7,049 nt of DNA from Rhizobacter sp. (GTDB taxonomy: Bacteria; Pseudomonadota; Gammaproteobacteria; Burkholderiales; Burkholderiaceae_C), in the NCBI GenBank assembly GCA_025359585.1, contig JANYFX010000012.1:1-7049 (forward strand), given 5' to 3'. Each line of letters opens with the position of its first letter. Position 1 is the first letter of the stretch. Both the position numbers and the translations under genes were made by a program. The notes under the pieces were generated by a model. The model had not been told where the DNA came from and made no database searches. It saw only the letters and a program-made list of their open reading frames with translations. Shown piece after piece: positions 1 to 6,092 of this stretch.

Positions 1-381
1 GACCGGGTCGCTCAGGTCGCCGGGCAGGTCGGAGCGCACGCGCGCGACGGCGGCACGCACGTCGTCGACCGCTTCCTGCGTGGGTTTTTCGAGGCGGAAC
101 TCTGCGGTGACGATCGCGCTGCCGTCCTGCACCGTGGTGTAGATGTGCTTCAGGCCCTGCAGCGTGGCGATCGAGTTCTCGAGCTTGCGCGCGACCTCGG
201 TTTCGAGCTGCGCCGGTGACGCGCCCGGCAGCGTGGCCGTCACCGTGATGGTGGGCAGGTCGATGTCGGGAAAGTTCTGGATCTTCATGGCCTTGAACGC
301 CATCAGGCCCACCAGCGTGAGCATGATGAAGAGCAGGACCCCGGGAATCGGGTTGCGGATCGACCAGGCGGAAACGTTCAT
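1..381 (-). CDS. RND efflux pump inner-membrane permease, N-terminal fragment (runs off window)
   Basis: The first 127 residues of a resistance-nodulation-division pump of the HAE-1 (AcrB-like) class are seen. These are proton-driven exporters of about 1,000 to 1,050 residues that form trimers in the inner membrane. The start MNVSAWSIRNPIPGVLL, the first membrane helix (about residues 12-30), the phrase NFPDIDLPTITVTATLPGA and the following ETEVARKLENSIATLQGL helix are typical of the start of the porter (PN1) domain in this family. The ATG at 381-379 is preceded by GAGGGG at a 6-nt spacing. It lies only 10 bp after the adaptor stop codon, so the two are co-transcribed and probably translationally coupled. 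The frame is open to base 1, and the rest of the protein, including the proton-relay residues of the membrane domain, is outside the window. The family is clear; the substrate cannot be told from this part. Confidence 0.93.
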   Translation of the reverse strand, partial: MNVSAWSIRNPIPGVLLFIMLTLVGLMAFKAMKIQNFPDIDLPTITVTATLPGASPAQLETEVARKLENSIATLQGLKHIYTTVQDGSAIVTAEFRLEKPTQEAVDDVRAAVARVRSDLPGDLSDPV

Positions 382-387
382 GGCGTG

Positions 388-393
388 CCCCTC
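388..393 (-). promoter_or_regulatory. Ribosome binding site of the RND permease
   Basis: GAGGGG on the minus strand, 6 nt before the ATG at 381-379. It overlaps the TGA stop (392-394) of the adaptor gene, so ribosomes ending the adaptor can restart on the pump. It also fixes the start of the permease. Confidence 0.7.
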
Positions 394-1564
394 ACTTCGG
401 CGCCGAGGTGGCTGCGGTGGCCACGGCTTTCACGGGCGCGGCCTCGACGACACGCACCGTGTCGCCGTCGCCCAGAAACCCACCGCCCGCGGCCACGACA
501 CGTGCCGCCGCGTCGAGCCCGGCGGTGATCTCGATGCGGTCGCCCACACGCCGCCCGACCGAGACCTTGGCCTGCGTGACCTTCGAATCGGTGCCCACGC
601 GCAGCACGTAGCTGAAGCCGTCGCGCAGCAGCACGGCGCTCTGCGGCAGCGTCAAGCCCGAACCACTGCCGATCTCGAACTCGCCGCGCGCGAACATGCC
701 GGCACGCGCCGTGCCGCTGGCCGGCAGGTCGACATAGACGAGGCCGTTGCGGGTTTGCGGGTCGACCGTCGGCGCGACCATGCGCACCGCGCCCTTCAGG
801 CCGACGCCATTGGCCGGTGTCACGATCACCGGCATGCCGGGCTTGAGCGAAGCCATGTCGGAAGACGCGACCTCGCCACGCCACTCGAGCCGGCCCTGGC
901 GGATCATGCGGAACAGCTCCTGCCCGGCTGGCAGCACCGCGCCGACGGTCGCGCTGCGCGACGAGATCACGCCGGCATCGGGTGCGAGCACCTGGGTCTG
1001 CTTCAAACGCAGTTGCTGCATCTGCGCCATCGAGCGCTGCGCGTCCAGGCGCGCCTGCGCGGTGCGCTCGGCAGTGAGGTACTGGTTGATCACCGAGTCG
1101 CTCAAGGCGCCGGTGGCCTGCAGGCCGCGCGCGCGCTGCGCGTTGGCCGAGGCCTCGGCGAGCGTGGCTTCGGCTTCGGCCACCGCGGCGCGGGTCTGCG
1201 CCACGTCGGCCTGCATCGTGTCGGGCGCGAAGGTGGCGAGCACCTGACCACGCTTGACGACATCGCCGACGTTGACGCGAACCTCCGCCAGGCGCAGGCC
1301 ATTGGCTTCGGTGCCGACACTCGCTTCCTGCCACGCTGCGATGTTGCCGTTGGCGCTGACACGCAGCGGCAACGCGACCGAGACCGGCTGCGTCACGTTG
1401 ACCGTGAGCGCGGCCTTCGGGGCGGCCGACGCTGCAGCCTTGTCGTCGGCCGCCTTGACGATGCCGCCGAGGCTGAGCACGAGCACGGTGCAGGCCGCGA
1501 GCGCGGCGACGAGCGAGGTGGGGCTGGGTTTGATCGTCATGGTGGAGCGGATGAAGGTGTTCAT
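392..1564 (-). CDS. RND efflux periplasmic adaptor (membrane fusion protein, HlyD/AcrA family)
   Basis: A 390-residue periplasmic adaptor that bridges an RND pump to an outer-membrane channel. Residues 18-38 are a hydrophobic export segment. The two lipoyl half-motifs are at about 95-112 (VRVNVGDVVKRGQVLATF) and 192-218 (VLAPDAGVIS...VGAVLPAGQELF). Between them, 117-190 is an Ala/Gln/Arg-rich alpha-helical hairpin (coiled coil). Beta-barrel and membrane-proximal domains follow to about 370, and the C-terminus is an Ala-rich tail. Length and domain order fit the family. The chosen ATG (1564-1562) overlaps the TGA of the upstream outer-membrane gene (ATGA), with no strong Shine-Dalgarno, so translational coupling is likely. 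The open frame continues to 1993, but that part is the other gene read out of frame. The N-terminus is ambiguous: LAAC (residues 22-25) fits a lipobox, yet hydrophobic sequence continues past it and VKA-AD (36-40) fits signal peptidase I. The exported compound is unknown. Confidence 0.93.
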   Translation of the reverse strand: MNTFIRSTMTIKPSPTSLVAALAACTVLVLSLGGIVKAADDKAAASAAPKAALTVNVTQPVSVALPLRVSANGNIAAWQEASVGTEANGLRLAEVRVNVGDVVKRGQVLATFAPDTMQADVAQTRAAVAEAEATLAEASANAQRARGLQATGALSDSVINQYLTAERTAQARLDAQRSMAQMQQLRLKQTQVLAPDAGVISSRSATVGAVLPAGQELFRMIRQGRLEWRGEVASSDMASLKPGMPVIVTPANGVGLKGAVRMVAPTVDPQTRNGLVYVDLPASGTARAGMFARGEFEIGSGSGLTLPQSAVLLRDGFSYVLRVGTDSKVTQAKVSVGRRVGDRIEITAGLDAAARVVAAGGGFLGDGDTVRVVEAAPVKAVATAATSAPK

Positions 1565-3021
1565 TTCGTGGTCGCTTCGGTGGCGGCAACAGCGGTTGAG
1601 GTGTTCGACCAGCCGCCACCGAGCGCGCGGTAGAGCGAGATCCATGCGGTACTGCGCTCGCGCTGCAGGTCGATCAAGGCAATCTGTGCCTGCAGGGCCG
1701 AGCGGCGTGCGTCTTCGAGTTCGTAGAGGCTCGCCAGCCCGCCCTTGAAGCGCGCTTCGGTGGCGCGGAACGAAGTGGCGAAACCTTCGGTCGCGACTTC
1801 CGCGTCGGTGTTGCGATCGGCCGTGCTCTGCAACGCAACCAAGGCTTCTTCGACCTCGCGCACCGCCGTTCGCAGTTTCGCGCGGTAGAGCGCGCCGGCT
1901 TCGTCGTAGCGCGCTTGCGCGGCCACGACGTTGGCGCGGCGCGCACCGCCGTCGAACAAGGGCAGCGACACCGTGATCGGCCCGATCGACCACAAGGTGC
2001 CGCTCTGCGAAAACGCGCCCGATTCAAAGCGCGCCGCGCTGATGCTGCCGTTCAGGCCGATGCGCGGGTAGCGCTGCGCTTGCGCCTGCGACACGTCCGC
2101 GCTCGCGGCGATCAGATCACGTTCGGCGTTCAACAGGTCGGGCCGCTGCGCCAGCACTTGCGCTGGCACGCTCGCCATCACGATCTGCGCCGGCTGCGGC
2201 AGTTTGGCTTGCCCGGCGGCGAGTTGGTTGCGCAGCACGGGCTCGTCGATGCCGGTGAGCGCGACCAGCCCCTTGATCAGCACGTCGCACTGCGCACGCC
2301 GCTGCGTCAGCAGCGCGTTGCCTTGCGCCGCGCTGGCACGTGCCAAGGCCGCACCAGCCGGTGCTTCGAAACCGGCCTTCGCGCTCAGGCCGGTGAGCCG
2401 TGCGGTTTCGCTGCGCGAGAGGCTGTCGGCGCGCGTCTGTTCGACCTGCGCTTCGCAGGCTCGCAGGCTCGTGTAGCTGGTCGCGACTTCGGCCGCGAGC
2501 GACACGCGCGCGTCGTGCCACGCGGCTTCGGCGCCGTCGACCCTTGCCTGGGCCGCGTCGCGTGCGGCACGGCGGGCACCGAACAGGTCGAGTTCCCAGG
2601 CTGCCTGCAGGCCGACGCTGGCGGTCGAGCCGATGCCGCTGACGAAGTCCTGCTTGCCACGCAGCGCGCTAGCGTTCGCATCGAGCGTCGGCAGCAGCGC
2701 CGCGCCGGCGGCCACCCGCGTGGCGCGCGACTGCTCGATGCGCGAGGTGGCCGATGCGAGCGTCGGGCTGACGACCTGCGCCGCATCGATCAACTGCACC
2801 AGCAGCGGGTCGTTGAACTGCTGCCACCATGACTGAAGCACGGTGAGCTGGCCGCTGTGCGGCAGCGGCGCCTGCCATTGAGTGGGCGAGGTGCCGGCCG
2901 TGGCGCTCGTCAGCGGCGTGGGGCCGCTGCTGCAGGCGCCGAGCGCGGCGAGGGTGGCGGCGGCCGATACGGCGCGCAGCAGGGGGAACCTGGGCTTGAT
3001 CACGACGGTTGTCCGTTTCAC
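1561..3021 (-). CDS. Outer-membrane efflux lipoprotein (NodT/TolC family)
   Basis: A 486-residue outer-membrane factor that forms the trimeric exit duct of a tripartite efflux pump. The N-terminus has basic residues, a hydrophobic stretch and the lipobox LGAC, with Cys30 as the predicted acylated residue. Two OEP repeats follow, at about 64-255 and 280-470. Typical NodT/CusC-type phrases are AAWELDLFGARRAARDA (140-156), VLAQRPDLLNAERDLIAA (289-306), VSLPLFDGGARRANV (351-365) and the ending LYRALGGGW (463-471). It is the first gene of the efflux operon, overlapping the adaptor by 4 bp; putting the outer-membrane gene before adaptor and pump is less common than placing it last. The start codon at 3021-3019 is GTG with no visible Shine-Dalgarno. 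A second in-frame GTG at 3003-3001 (residue 7) is also possible, and either leaves the signal peptide usable. Length is normal for the family. Confidence 0.92.
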   Translation of the reverse strand: MKRTTVVIKPRFPLLRAVSAAATLAALGACSSGPTPLTSATAGTSPTQWQAPLPHSGQLTVLQSWWQQFNDPLLVQLIDAAQVVSPTLASATSRIEQSRATRVAAGAALLPTLDANASALRGKQDFVSGIGSTASVGLQAAWELDLFGARRAARDAAQARVDGAEAAWHDARVSLAAEVATSYTSLRACEAQVEQTRADSLSRSETARLTGLSAKAGFEAPAGAALARASAAQGNALLTQRRAQCDVLIKGLVALTGIDEPVLRNQLAAGQAKLPQPAQIVMASVPAQVLAQRPDLLNAERDLIAASADVSQAQAQRYPRIGLNGSISAARFESGAFSQSGTLWSIGPITVSLPLFDGGARRANVVAAQARYDEAGALYRAKLRTAVREVEEALVALQSTADRNTDAEVATEGFATSFRATEARFKGGLASLYELEDARRSALQAQIALIDLQRERSTAWISLYRALGGGWSNTSTAVAATEATTK

Positions 3022-3105
3022 GCTTGTGGAGTGCTCACGCAGGCAAGAGGCGGGCCTGGCGCGGGTAAGCGGCCGGGCATCGAGTTGGCGGCGGGTGAGG
3101 CCGGA

Positions 3106-3114
3106 AATATAACA
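3106..3114 (-). promoter_or_regulatory. Candidate extended -10 promoter element for the efflux operon
   Basis: The minus strand reads TGT followed by TATATT, which fits TGn plus a 5-of-6 match to TATAAT. It is the only AT-rich patch in the 218-bp space before the outer-membrane gene. No good -35 box sits 16-18 bp upstream, which is tolerated for extended -10 promoters. Transcription would start near 3099, giving a leader of about 80 nt. This is inference from base pattern only. Confidence 0.4.
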
Positions 3115-3147
3115 ACGCCTCGTGTCAGGGTGCAGCCCCCAAAGAGG

Positions 3148-3203
3148 CGATGCTGCCGCGGTGCTGCTGACAACGTGATGTCAGCAGCCCGGCGGCAGCA
3201 TCG
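3148..3203 (-). terminator. Long inverted repeat after dctP, probable terminator or mRNA 3' stabiliser
   Basis: The left arm (3148-3172) and right arm (3179-3203) are complementary at 23 of 25 positions around a 6-nt loop. The inner 10 bp (GCTGCTGACA with TGTCAGCAGC) and the outer 12 bp are perfect; they are separated by a 3-position bulge with one pair. It begins 36 bp past the dctP stop and comes before the efflux-operon promoter candidate. In the minus-strand transcript only CTCTTT follows, so there is no strong U tract. It could end transcription weakly, protect the mRNA 3' end, or be a REP-like palindrome. The inverted repeat itself is certain; the role is inferred. Confidence 0.6.
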
Positions 3204-3239
3204 GTGGCAGCGGTGTCGGCGCGGGCACGCCGGAGCGCT

Positions 3240-4217
3240 TTACTTGATGGCCTGCACCCTGTCGTACAGATCCTTCGGCCACGGCGCGTCGGGCGAGGTC
3301 ACGGCTTTCTGCACCGCCGCGATGAACGGGCCGCGGTCGACCTTGACGACCGAGACGCCCCGCTTGGCGAAGTCGGTGACGAGCGCGTTCTCGGCTTCTA
3401 CGATGTCGTTGGTGGATCGGGTCGAGGCTTCCCACATCACGTCGGAGACGATCTTCCTGTCGGCCTCCGGCAGCTTGGCCCACACGCCGCCGGCCACGAT
3501 CGTCACCAGCGATTCCGTGATGTGCCCGGTCAGCATGATGTACTTCTGCACTTCGTAGAACTTCTTCGCGTCGATGGTGGGCAGCGGGTTCTCCTGCGCG
3601 TCGACGGTTCCGTTCTGCAATGCGAGGTAGACCTCGGCGAACGCGATCGGCGTGGCGTTGGCGCCCACCGCTTTCGGGAACATCAGGAACAGCGGTGCGT
3701 CGGGCACGCGGATCTTCAAACCCTTCATGTCTTCGGGCTTGAGCACCTGCTTGTTGGCCGTCATGTGGCGCTGGCCGTAGTAGGTGTAGCCGACGATGTG
3801 GTTACCGTTCGTCTTGCCTTCATACCCGGCCGCCAGTTCCTTGAAGATCGGGCCGTTGCGAAAGGCCTGCCAGTGCGCGAAATCGCGGAAGATGAACGGG
3901 CCCGAGGCGATCGACATCGGCGGGTACGCGCGGCCCGCGAAGGCCATGCCGGTGTAGATGATGTCGACCGTGCCCAGGCCCAGCCCCTGGTTGATGTCGC
4001 TTTCCTTGCCGAGCATCGAGGCCGGGTAGACCTCGATGTTGATGCGGCCGGCGCTGCGCTTCTTCACTTCTTCGGCGGCCCACACGGCCTGCTTGTGGTA
4101 CGACTCGCCGACCTCGTAGACGTGGGCCCATTTGAGCTTGGTCTGCGCGGCCGCGAAGCTGCTGCACAGCGCGAGCACGGCCAATGCGGCGAGGGTCTTG
4201 AGCGTGGTTCTTTTCAT
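3240..4217 (-). CDS. TRAP transporter substrate-binding protein, DctP family (SiaP-like)
   Basis: A 325-residue periplasmic receptor of a tripartite ATP-independent periplasmic (TRAP) transporter, the class that feeds carboxylates to a sodium-driven DctQM membrane unit. A signal peptide (residues 1-24, cleavage AAA-QT) is followed by LKWAHVYEVGESYHKQA and the classic middle section: YYGQRHMTAN (146-155), MKGLKIRVPDAP (164-175) and TPIAFAEVYLALQNGTVDAQ (189-208). Arg170, Arg150 and Asn210 match the positions that in SiaP of Haemophilus influenzae are Arg147 (salt bridge to the substrate carboxylate), Arg127 and Asn187. The wording resembles SiaP, but a sialic acid substrate does not follow from that. 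The ATG at 4217-4215 has GGAGA 5 nt upstream. The open frame running up to 5498 is an artefact of overlap with the tctC-like gene. The gene sits 50 bp behind that receptor and no dctQ or dctM is nearby, so its membrane partner must lie elsewhere. Confidence 0.94.
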   Translation of the reverse strand: MKRTTLKTLAALAVLALCSSFAAAQTKLKWAHVYEVGESYHKQAVWAAEEVKKRSAGRINIEVYPASMLGKESDINQGLGLGTVDIIYTGMAFAGRAYPPMSIASGPFIFRDFAHWQAFRNGPIFKELAAGYEGKTNGNHIVGYTYYGQRHMTANKQVLKPEDMKGLKIRVPDAPLFLMFPKAVGANATPIAFAEVYLALQNGTVDAQENPLPTIDAKKFYEVQKYIMLTGHITESLVTIVAGGVWAKLPEADRKIVSDVMWEASTRSTNDIVEAENALVTDFAKRGVSVVKVDRGPFIAAVQKAVTSPDAPWPKDLYDRVQAIK

Positions 4218-4222
4218 CAAAG

Positions 4223-4227
4223 TCTCC
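4223..4227 (-). promoter_or_regulatory. Ribosome binding site of the dctP-like gene
   Basis: GGAGA on the minus strand, 5 nt before the ATG at 4217-4215. It is the best Shine-Dalgarno in the window and decides the start of the TRAP receptor against the much longer open frame. Confidence 0.75.
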
Positions 4228-4267
4228 GGTGTCTGTGGGCGGGTGTGAACGGATCGGCGCCGCGCGC

Positions 4268-5236
4268 TCAGGGCTTCAGATTGAGCTTGGGGATCAGCGC
4301 CTTGAAGTTGTCGTTGTCGCGCGCCATCGTGGCCTTGAAGGCGGCTTCGTCGCCGTAGGCGTAGCCGAGTGCCAGCTTGTCCATCGCCTCGCGCATCTGC
4401 GGCTCGTTCATGGTTTTCTGCGCCACGTCTTTCAGCACGTCGATCACGTCCTTCGGCGTGCCCTTGGGCGCACCCAGGCCGCGCCAGGCGCCGAGGCTCA
4501 CGTCGATGCCACGCTCCTTCAGCGTCGGCACCTTGTCGAAGGCCTTCAGGCGCTGGTCGGCCATGATGGCCAGCATCTTCAGCTTGCCGCTGGCCAGGTG
4601 CTGTGCCACTTCGGCCGGGCTCACGGCGACCGCGTCGATGTGGCCGCCGAGCAGGCTCAGCACCGCCGGCGCCGCGCCCTGGTACGGGATGTGGATGAAC
4701 TTCGCACCGGTCTTGTCTTCGACCGAGGCCGCTGCCAAGTGCCAGATCGAGCCGTTGCCGGAGTTGCCGACCTTCATCTCGCCGGTGTTCTTCTTCGCCG
4801 CCGCGATGAACTCCTCGATCGTGTTCCACGGCGAATCGCCCTTCACGGTGATGGCGGCCGGGTCGGCGTTCAAACGCGCGATCGGCGTGAACTCCTCGAC
4901 GCCGAACTTCGACAGGCCCAGGTGCGGCAGGATCGTCAACTCGACCGTCATCAAGGCGAGCTTGTAGCCGTCGGGCTTGGCATTGACCACGTCGCTCCAG
5001 CCGATCACGCCGCTGGCGCCGGGCTTGTTGTTGATGACGAAGGGCTGCGTCATGTGCTTGCGCGCCACGTCGGCGAAAGCGCGGGCGAGCGCGTCGGTGC
5101 CACCGCCGGCACCGAAGGGCACGATGATCTCGATGCTGCGGCTCGGGTAGTCGGCGGCGCGCGCCGGGCCTGTGCCGAAAAGCGTGGCGGCCGCAGCGGC
5201 GAGCGGGGTCGAGAGGATGAGGCGTCGATTGATCAT
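4268..5236 (-). CDS. Bug-family (TctC-like) tripartite tricarboxylate transporter receptor
   Basis: A 322-residue periplasmic solute receptor of the Bug/TctC family, which is greatly expanded in Burkholderiales and typically binds carboxylates or similar small polar molecules. The signal peptide ends at PARA-ADYP (cleavage after Ala27). An RR pair at residues 4-5 in front of LIL faintly resembles a Tat signal. Family marks are IIVPFGAGGGTDALARA (37-53), VINNKPGASGVIGW (67-80), NAKPDGYKL (85-93) and IHIPYQGAAPAV with LLGGHIDAV (181-203). Length is usual. The start lies in a tandem GTG-ATG: I chose the ATG (5236-5234), but the GTG one codon earlier (5239) is equally open, and the Shine-Dalgarno is weak (GAAAGAA). 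It begins 57 bp after the GntR regulator gene and ends 50 bp before the TRAP receptor. No tctA or tctB is near. Ligand unknown. Confidence 0.94.
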   Translation of the reverse strand: MINRRLILSTPLAAAAATLFGTGPARAADYPSRSIEIIVPFGAGGGTDALARAFADVARKHMTQPFVINNKPGASGVIGWSDVVNAKPDGYKLALMTVELTILPHLGLSKFGVEEFTPIARLNADPAAITVKGDSPWNTIEEFIAAAKKNTGEMKVGNSGNGSIWHLAAASVEDKTGAKFIHIPYQGAAPAVLSLLGGHIDAVAVSPAEVAQHLASGKLKMLAIMADQRLKAFDKVPTLKERGIDVSLGAWRGLGAPKGTPKDVIDVLKDVAQKTMNEPQMREAMDKLALGYAYGDEAAFKATMARDNDNFKALIPKLNLKP

Positions 5237-5293
5237 CACGTTCTTTCGCGGGTGGTTTCGTGGGTGAAATGGAAAAGGATGCGGCGCGCGGAC

Positions 5294-5995
5294 TCAGCCC
5301 TGCGGCCGCCAGCCCGAGGCAAAGCGCACCTCGGCGTTTTTCATGTGCTTGCGCATCGCATTGCGTGCGGCGCGTGGGTCGCGCGAAGCGATGCCTTGCA
5401 ATATCTCGCCGTGTTCGGTGACCGCCTCGCGCCAGATCTGCGCGCCGACGAAGTGCGATTCGAGCTGCATGTAGAGCGGCCCGCGGCGCGCGTCCCACAG
5501 CTGCTGCGTGACCATCACGAGCGCGCTGTTGTGGCTGGCTTCGGCGATGCCGAGATGGAAACGGTGGTCGGCGTCGAGCGCGGCGGCGTTGTGCGAAGGC
5601 GCGCTGCGCATGTCGCGCAGCGCGTCGTGCAGGCGCTGCAGTTGCGCCGGCGTGGCGTGGGTGGCGGCGAGCGCTGCGGCTTCGGACTCGACGATCCAGC
5701 GCGCGCGGATCACATCGAACGGCCCGGGCGCGGGCACCGTGCTGCGCCGCGGTGCGCTGGAGGCCGGCAGCACGAACACGCCCGACCCGCCGCGCACTTC
5801 GACCACGCCTTCGACCTCGAGCGCGATCAGCGCCTCGCGCACCGAAGGCCGGCTCACGCCGAACTGCAAGGCCAGCTCGCGCTCGGCCGGCAAGCGGGTG
5901 CCGACCGGGTAGGCGCCGCCAGCGATCAGCTGGCCGAGCTGGTCGGCGATCTGGCGGTAGAGGCGGCGGGCATCGAGCGGGATCGGGTTCGGCAT
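5294..5995 (-). CDS. FadR-subfamily GntR transcriptional regulator (FCD domain)
   Basis: A 233-residue one-component regulator. Residues 10-77 are the GntR winged helix (LYRQIADQLGQLI, then GTRLPAERELALQFGVSRPS), with the recognition helix at about SRPSVREALIALE (48-60) and the wing at VRGGSGVFV. Residues 92-225 form the all-helical FCD ligand domain. Asp143 and His147 (in DHRFH), His195 (TEHGEI) and His217 (RKHM) are the expected metal ligands, so the effector is probably an organic acid bound through the metal. The ATG at 5995-5993 starts the domain at the usual place. The open frame extends to 6184, but that would read through the promoter and overlap the neighbouring gene. There is no clear Shine-Dalgarno. 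It is the first gene of a unit with the two receptors, and tandem palindromes at its promoter suggest it represses itself and them until the ligand is present. The effector is not known. Confidence 0.93.
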   Translation of the reverse strand: MPNPIPLDARRLYRQIADQLGQLIAGGAYPVGTRLPAERELALQFGVSRPSVREALIALEVEGVVEVRGGSGVFVLPASSAPRRSTVPAPGPFDVIRARWIVESEAAALAATHATPAQLQRLHDALRDMRSAPSHNAAALDADHRFHLGIAEASHNSALVMVTQQLWDARRGPLYMQLESHFVGAQIWREAVTEHGEILQGIASRDPRAARNAMRKHMKNAEVRFASGWRPQG

Positions 5996-6011
5996 GCAGC
6001 GCCAGACAAGG

Positions 6012-6052
6012 TCAATTGGTAAGGCCAATGAATGATTGGCCTGTCCAATTGA
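6012..6052. promoter_or_regulatory. Tandem operator, probable binding site of the FadR-type regulator
   Basis: Two perfect palindromes with 5-bp arms: ATTGGTAAGGCCAAT (6015-6029) and ATTGGCCTGTCCAAT (6035-6049). Their centres are 20 bp apart, about two helical turns, so two dimers could bind on one face. The whole 41 bp is also a dyad centred at 6032 (outer TCAATTGG with CCAATTGA, inner AGGCCAAT with ATTGGCCT). FadR-subfamily regulators such as Escherichia coli PdhR bind AATTGGTnnnACCAATT; the left copy matches 12 of 14 fixed positions and the right 11. The palindromes are seen; assigning them to the adjacent regulator is inference. Confidence 0.75.
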
Positions 6053-6060
6053 GCCGTCAA
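6032..6060 (-). promoter_or_regulatory. Sigma70-like promoter of the gntR-tctC-dctP unit
   Basis: On the minus strand, TTGACG (6060-6055, 5 of 6 to the -35 consensus) is followed after 17 bp by AATCAT (6037-6032, 4 of 6 to the -10). Transcription would start near 6025, about 30 nt before the regulator's ATG. One operator half lies in the spacer and the other over the start site, the usual arrangement for repression. Confidence 0.55.
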
Positions 6061-6068
6061 GCGCCGGA

Positions 6069-6083
6069 AACCCGCAGCGGGTT
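6069..6083 (-). terminator. Short hairpin after the right-edge gene, possible terminator
   Basis: AACCCGC and GCGGGTT form a 7-bp stem around a single base (in practice a 3- to 5-nt loop), 9 bp past the stop of the right-edge gene. Only three T follow or overlap the stem on the minus strand, so it would be a weak intrinsic terminator. Its place directly before the next promoter supports the role. Confidence 0.4.
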
Positions 6084-6092
6084 AACGCGGCC

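Noticed and set aside
1565..1993. Extension of the adaptor frame to 1993
   Set aside because: It lies inside the outer-membrane gene and has no family similarity. The ATGA overlap at 1561-1564 gives a natural start.
3097..3121. GAGGC/GCCTC inverted repeat around the AT-rich patch before the efflux operon
   Set aside because: The arms are only 5 bp with a 15-bp loop, which is easily met by chance in GC-rich DNA. It is not strong enough to call an operator.
4140..4217. Cys18 in the DctP signal peptide as a lipobox
   Set aside because: The residue before the Cys is Leu, not Gly, Ala or Ser, and a normal AAA-QT signal peptidase I site follows.
4218..5498. N-terminal extension of the dctP frame up to 5498, which would make a 752-residue protein
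   Set aside because: The extension is out-of-frame reading through the Bug receptor gene and part of the regulator gene. The ATG at 4217 has a strong Shine-Dalgarno and starts a clean signal peptide.
6010..6015. TTGACC on the minus strand as a second -35 box for the regulator gene
   Set aside because: The matching -10 would fall on the ATG at 5995, leaving no leader, and the hexamer is better explained as part of the operator.
4229..6022. Long plus-strand open frame of 597 codons, and similar plus-strand frames at 143-1633, 1915-2832 and 3204-4358
   Set aside because: They lie antisense to genes with clear family motifs. Their translations are rich in Arg, His, Ala and Gly without domains, as expected from the reverse of GC-rich codon use.
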